DNA of 64,000 bases from positions 54,683,156-54,747,155 of the forward strand of contig NC_062224.1 of NCBI RefSeq assembly GCF_902686445.1, given 5' to 3'. Positions 59,290-64,000 of this stretch are shown one piece after another. Each line of letters starts with the position of its first letter. The stretch's first letter is position 1. This stretch comes from Sciurus carolinensis. Lineage: Eukaryota; Chordata; Mammalia; Rodentia; Sciuridae. Under the pieces are notes generated by a model. That model saw only the letters and a list, made by a program, of their open reading frames with translations, was not told where the DNA came from and ran no database searches. The position numbers and the translations under genes are program-made.

Positions 59290-60060
59290 AGCCTATTTAT
59301 TTATTTAAATTTTTATTCTTTATTTATTTTTCTTTCTTTCTTCTTGATGTAGGCCCTTATTGCTTTGAAATTCTCCCTTAGTACTGCTTTTGTTGCATTA
59401 CATAGGCTTTGGTATATTACATTTCATTTTCATTTATTTCAAGAAATTTTAAAATGCCCCTTTTAATTTCTTAATTGATCTATTGGTAATTTAAGAGGAT
59501 GTTGTTTAATTTGCACATATTTCTACAGTTTCTAAAGTTTTCTTGTTCCTTCCAGTGTTGTTCTGTTGATCAGAGTATTTTAGTTTTTAAAAGCTTTGTT
59601 GCCTAACTTGTCTATCCTGGAGAATACTGCATGTCATGATGAAAGAATATGTATTCTGCATCTGTTCAATAAAATGTTTGTGAATATATCTTGATTTTAT
59701 TTATAGTTTTACTCTGATCTCCCACTGCTAATTTTTTTTTTTTTTGGAGGGGGCAGTTTGGATGATCTCCTCAATGATGAAAGCAGAGTGTTGAAGTCCT
59801 CAACTATCATTTCACTAGACTCTATTCCTATTCTTTTAAGTCTAATAATGTTTTCATCATGTTACTGAGTGCTAAGTTTTTTACCAATTATTTCCTTGAG
59901 TAGGGATTGTATGCTTTTTCTTTCTCCTCTCCTTCTGGAGTACCCATGATGTGTTAATGTTTGATTGCTTAATTATGCTATACAAGTCTTGAAGGCTTTC
60001 TTTGTTGTTTTAAAATTTAGCTTTGACTCCACGTGATCTAGTGTAGTGCTTACGTAGCTT
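59290..60060 (-). repeat. Old L1 relic (ORF2 5' part and ORF1 region)
   Basis: On the plus strand: 'cttagtactgcttttgttgc', 'tgatctattggtaatttaag', 'aggatgttgtttaatttgca' and 'agtattttagtttttaaaag' are L1 ORF2 endonuclease-region signatures on the minus strand. Near 59930-60020 'tggagtacccatgatgtgtt' resembles the ORF1 region. The order fits one minus-strand element with deletions. Confidence 0.7.
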
Positions 60061-60254
60061 CTTTGTAATTAATGTTGGCAATGTCTGCAGACATCTCAGT
60101 GACCTTAACTGCAAAGCTTATAGGAGTGCCCTGCCAGTGGGGATGCATTTCTCTTAGGTGAGATAATGTTCAGTTTGGATCTAGAATGTCCCAGGTATCA
60201 AAGACTTGGTCTCAAGCCTTTGGTATTATTTGAAGGTGATGAACTTTTAGGGGA

Positions 60255-60683
60255 TGTTATGGTTTGTATCTGGAATGTCCTCCAAAAGGTTCATGTGTTT
60301 GGTAATGCATCAGTGTTTGGATGTGCAAAGATTGGATTATAAGGACTCTGACCTTATCAGTGGATAAATGAATGACCTGTTGGGTTAACAATTTAATGGA
60401 TTTGCTGGTAGGTGGTGAAAAAAATTGGCAGGTTGGGCAGTGCTGAAGGAAGTAGGACACTGGGGGCATGACCTTGGGATATTTCTGTCCCTGGTCCCTC
60501 TCTCTTCGTTCCCTGGCTGTAATGTACTGAGCATCTTTCCTTTTCTTGCCCTTCTGCCAGGATGTTTCTGCTTCAGAGTCAGCAAAGCATAAACTGAATC
60601 CTCTGAAACTATGAGCCAAAATAAATCTTTTTTCTCCTAAGTATTTCTTGTCAGGTATTTTGGTCACAACAACAACTAACACA
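60255..60683 (+). mobile_element. MaLR-type solo LTR, nested
   Basis: Begins 'tgttatggtttgtatctgga', includes 'gggggcatgaccttgggata' and 'gagccaaaataaatcttttt', and ends 'acaacaactaacaca'. It sits within the older LTR. A clear 5-bp duplication was not found. The 148-codon antisense frame here is an LTR shadow. Confidence 0.82.
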
Positions 60684-60840
60684 AGAACACAAGAAGTGTA
60701 CATAGTGGCAGGAAGTTAGGTGACTGGATATGTACCTTTAAAGGGGATATTAGAGTTCCAGCTCCCTCCTGTCTCTCTCTTTTGCTTCTGGTCACATGAG
60801 GTGAATGGTTTCCTCCACCACTCACTCCCATCATGATGTA

Positions 60841-61390
60841 CTACTGATACCGCCGTTTACCGGTGACGAGTTCTGCTCCTTCTAATGTTGAAGATTGAAC
60901 ACTAGAGAAGCACGCCAAGGCAAGCATATTAAGCAGGTTTATTTAAAGGGAATAATACAGACTTCTCCTGGCAGGGAGAAGGGGGCCATGGCTGATGTTC
61001 TAAAAGTCCCAAGAAGTGAGTGCACCCTAGATCTTTTATAGGTTAAAGTCTCTTTTGTTCTCCAGTTCTCTCCCCCCTTATCTCTCTCCTTCCTGCCTAC
61101 GTGACTAGGCCTGGTTTTGCATTACTGAGAAACCATGGGCAGGGGGATGGCCAAGGTGATTCAGGCAGGTAAGGGCCCAGGGGGCATTAATTAGCAGCTC
61201 CTTGCTTGCAGTCCTTGATAAAGGCAGGTAAATTTGGTAATCAATGGGCTCCGGAGATCTTTGACATTCCATTCTTCCAGGGGCAGTCTCCAACTTCCAG
61301 AGGCAGATGGCTTCATGGCTTCATTTCCTCGAATTGACCCGATTTCCTATTTCTACACTAACTACCTGTCCTTAATTCTGGCTTCACTAC
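60841..61390 (-). mobile_element. Class I-type solo LTR with 4-bp target duplication, nested
   Basis: The LTR is 60845-61386 (542 bp) with plus-strand ends 'tgataccgccg' and 'tctggcttca' (TG...CA), flanked by 'ctac' at 60841-60844 and 61387-61390. A 4-bp duplication fits class I elements. On the minus strand the TATA box is 'acctataaaagatctaggg' (about 61032-61050) and the AATAAA is in 'ctttaaataaacctgcttaa' (about 60927-60946), some 100 bases downstream. The signals look intact and the ends are clean, so it is likely younger than the LTR it interrupts. Confidence 0.88.
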
Positions 61391-61536
61391 CTCATCACAG
61401 GTCCCAAAGTTATGGGGGAAACCAACCATGGACTGAAACCTCTAAAACTGTGAGCCAAAATGAACCTTTTTTTCTTTATAAGTTGGTTATCTCAGGTATT
61501 TTATCACAGTGAAAGAAAGCTGACTAATGCAGGCAG

Positions 61537-62342
61537 ATTCATTGGTAACTCTGGACACAAAGCAACCAGTTTTAGGTGTGAGACTCCTATCAGTTTCTGC
61601 AGATTGTGTGGAGGCAAAGTCAACCTTAAAGGCTCTGGTGGGTGTAGCACAGCATGCCTGTTAGCAAGTTGGGGGTACCTGTCATTGAGTATTGCACTCA
61701 AGTTGGGCTACATCAGTAGGCCCAGATGGTGCACCTGCCACTGTCCAAGGACTACATAGGTAAATTTTTAGGAACTCTGGGATCAACCTGCTTGGTGTAG
61801 CTGGGCAGCTGCTTCTCTGATGGAAGGTGAATAGGCAGGGTCTTTCTCAGGTCTGTAGCAAGCTGGAGTTTTGAGAATAGGCTTGTTCACTACTTCTTGG
61901 ATTGCAGGAGGATGGGTGGGGCTGCCCAATTGCTGTCGAGAGCACTCAGCATATGAAGCCATTCAAGGAAAGTTGCTCTGGTACTTTCTGGTTCATGGGA
62001 GACCACCTGGATGCTTCATAGGGCTATATCATCCAAATTGCTGTGGGTAACTGCTCTGCTGCTTCACTTGACCCCAGATGGGAAAGGTCTCAAGCTGGTA
62101 TTATGCAGCAGGAGGCTAAGTAGGGGAAGGCACAGTGTGGACTGGACTCTTTCTGTGTCAATGCAGTAGTTGGTAAACTGGCAGATCCCCAAACTGAGCT
62201 CAGGGCTTGTGAGAGCTACAGGCTTTTCCAGCAGCAATTTCGTCAGGTGTCTCTGGTGTGACTGAAAGCTTCTAGGTTCCTCCTGATTGTTCCTTCCCCA
62301 CTGAGTGAAGTTTCTCTTTGTTCAGGATTGATATCAAGAGAT
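61537..62342. other. Unassigned, possibly old L1 5' region
   Basis: Moderately G+C-rich, no coding domains. It could continue the minus-strand L1 of 59.3-60.1 kb across the LTR stack, but I have no firm landmark. Confidence 0.3.
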
Positions 62343-62790
62343 GGTTCAGTCAGGACACAATAGTGCACACCTATAATCCCAGAGACACTGAGGCAGGAGG
62401 ATTGCAAATTGAAGGCCAGCCTCAGCAATTTAGCAAGATCCCTCATCAAATTAGGCAGACATGCCAGGTAGGATAGCTCAGATCTGTAATCCCAGTGGCT
62501 CAGGAGGCCAAGGCAGAAGGATCACAAGTTCAAAGCCAGCCTCAGCAATTTAGTGAGGCACTAAGCAACTTAGTGAGAACTTGTCTCTAAATAAAATATT
62601 AAAAAGGCTGGAGATGTGACTCAGTGGTTAAGTGCCATTTGGTTCAATTCCCAGTGCCAAAAAAAAAAAAAAAAATTAGGGATACCCTGTTTTCAAATAA
62701 AAATAATAATAAATATGAAAAAGGACTGGGGATGTAAATCAAGGGTAACGTGCTCATTCCTGGGTTCAATACCCATGCCAAAGACAGAGA
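62343..62790 (+). repeat. B1-ID SINE interrupted by another SINE
   Basis: Outer SINE head at 62343-62455 ('atagtgcacacctataatcc', 'ggaggattgcaaattgaagg') and tail at 62681-62785 ('gactggggatgtaaatcaag', 'ctgggttcaatacccatgcc'). Confidence 0.85.
62456..62672 (+). repeat. B1-ID composite SINE, nested
   Basis: Complete element from 'agctcagatctgtaatccca' through 'aggctggagatgtgactcag' and 'tggttcaattcccagtgcc' to an A-run. 'aaattagg' flanks it at 62448-62455 and 62673-62680. Confidence 0.88.
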
Positions 62791-63162
62791 TAGAGAGAGA
62801 GATGGTTTGGTGGGGACTATGTACTTAGTTCCCTTCATTATAAAGGTCATTTGCAATGTCTCTGCCTCCTCCAATAGCCCTCCAACACTCCTCAAATACT
62901 CCAGCATTCGTAGTTGTTGTCGTCATTATTTTTCTTTGATTTGGTCCTTTGTTGTAAAGGAAAAGTGCACCAGGCACCTTCCCTTGGTCATCTTGCTGAC
63001 ATCACTTGTCTGGAATAGTATCATTTGTGGTATCTCTTATGAACAATATCTAGCTAGTCTAATCTGAAAATTTTAAAAGAGATGATTTGAAACCACCATC
63101 TGTATTATTATCAATAATATATTTGAACTAATTTCTTTCATATTAATATTGTTATTAATTAT

Positions 63163-63235
63163 TTGTGGTCCTTGGGATTGAATCCAGGGCTTCACACATC
63201 TATCTATATCCCTTCACTATATCTCCAGCCCACTT
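63163..63235 (-). repeat. ID-type SINE
   Basis: 'ggtccttgggattgaatcca', 'gggcttcacacatctatcta' and 'cttcactatatctccagccc' match a reverse-complement ID element. Confidence 0.8.
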
Positions 63236-63674
63236 CCATATTATTTCATAGTTTCTACTTAACATACTTTTTGTCTCTTATCATTCTTTATTTCTAATTA
63301 TGTAGTTCTAATTTTCTTTGTCTTATCATGTTCATTTTACATGTTTGGGGAGTTATGTTTTCTATTTCCTATTTATATTCTGTGTTATATAAATGCATAG
63401 TTAACAAAAATTTAAACATCTTTCTAGCTAAATATAAAATTATTCAACACTTTAATTCTTTTCACAAAAAAGAAAGAAAAGTCAAAGTATTGTATTTCAC
63501 TCTCATCCTGTTGAGATAAGAATTTGGGGATACAAAAAGGGAAAGAGAAAGACACTAAGTCTTAAAGGAAGCACACATGACCATTCATGGGCAGAAAGTG
63601 CCATGAACTGTTCCAACTCCTGAACAACCCAGCCTGAGCCATTGACCTATGTCCTCAGTTAGAAAAAGTCTTAG

Positions 63675-63800
63675 AAATGTATCAAGACCCTAAGCAACTC
63701 AGTGACACACTGTCTCAAAAAAAAAGAAAAAATTGGAAGAGGGGCCGGGGTTGTAGTTCAGTCATAATGAGCCGCTGGGTTCAATTCCAATCACCACAAA
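63675..63800 (+). repeat. B1-ID composite SINE, 5'-truncated
   Basis: Starts in the B1-like 3' part ('accctaagcaactcagtgac', 'acactgtctcaaaaaaaaag') and continues with the ID tail ('ggccggggttgtagttcagt', 'gctgggttcaattccaatca'). Confidence 0.85.
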
Positions 63801-64000
63801 GAAAAAGTAACATGAGGGTACAATGTACAAGCACAAGGAAAACTGGCAAGAGACTGCTTAACTCTGCCCTAACTCTGCCCTAACTCCACCTCTACTCCAG
63901 TCCCCAGCAACAGTCCCTCTATAAATATTAATACCTCACCCCAATGGGTTGCTGCTCCTCACGCTCAAGATAGCTCACATTCTCCCTTGAATGTGCCTCT

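Larger units (their letters stand above)
60167..61531 (+). mobile_element. MaLR-type LTR, host of two nested LTRs
   Basis: The element is present in three pieces: 60167-60254 ('tgttcagtttggatctagaa', 'agcctttggtattatttgaa'), about 60690-60844 ('tggcaggaagttaggtgact', 'cctttaaaggggatattaga', 'cccatcatgatgtactac') and 61387-61531 ('cctcatcacaggtcccaaag', 'ccatggactgaaacctctaa', 'gagccaaaatgaaccttttt', 'gaaagctgactaatgca'). Reassembled in order they follow the MaLR LTR layout. Confidence 0.8.

Noticed and set aside
60257..60703. 148-codon minus-strand open frame
   Set aside because: It lies antisense within a MaLR-type LTR and has no domain.

Overview
This window looks like nuclear DNA of a sciurid (squirrel, marmot or ground squirrel type) rodent. 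The main evidence is its short interspersed elements: a 7SL/B1-like head ('ggtgcagtggcatacacctat') joined to a tRNA-Ala/ID-like tail ('ctggggatgt-gctcagtggt'), with many ID-only copies as well. Rodent-style L1 elements, MaLR and ERVL LTRs, MIR and L2 relics, A+T-rich unique DNA and the absence of tRNA, rRNA, operon or CRISPR signals all fit. I found no convincing exon of a functional host gene. The window reads as intergenic or intronic sequence dominated by mobile elements.

Layout. 1-11 kb is mostly unique A+T-rich DNA with a 5'-truncated young L1 (2.1-3.4 kb), a hairpin microsatellite (5.6 kb) and MIR/L2 relics. 11-32 kb holds MaLR-type LTRs (11.1, 14.3, 23.6 kb), SINEs, an L1 3' fragment in one arm of a local direct duplication (16.0-18.1 kb), and a long L2 relic (28.7-30.3 kb).

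32.3-44.6 kb is a composite. A class I (gammaretrovirus-like) endogenous retrovirus on the minus strand keeps its 3' LTR, env, integrase/RNase H, protease and gag, but has lost its 5' end and most of RT. A nearly full-length L1, also minus strand, split it at the pol/env junction, leaving a perfect 16-bp target duplication (34689-34704 and 41272-41287). That L1 has two poly(A)-like tracts separated by about 184 bp, which is the signature of a 3' transduction.

44.7-53 kb has further LTRs, old L1 pieces and SINEs. 53.8-55.6 kb is a full-length EEF1A1 processed pseudogene on the minus strand, broken by one in-frame stop. 55.8-60.1 kb contains opposed and nested L1 fragments. 60.2-61.5 kb is an LTR interrupted by two other LTRs. 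The end of the window has a SINE inside a SINE and ordinary ID elements.

The elements do not form a pathway. Their relation is historical, and the nesting gives a relative order: ERV before L1; old MaLR LTR before two later LTRs; old L1 before young L1; local duplication before L1 insertion. I saw no undescribed biological system. The most informative observations are the L1 3' transduction, the filled/empty-site pair at 16-18 kb, the stacked LTRs, and the pseudogene that starts at the expected EEF1A1 5' end with a possible cap-derived G.
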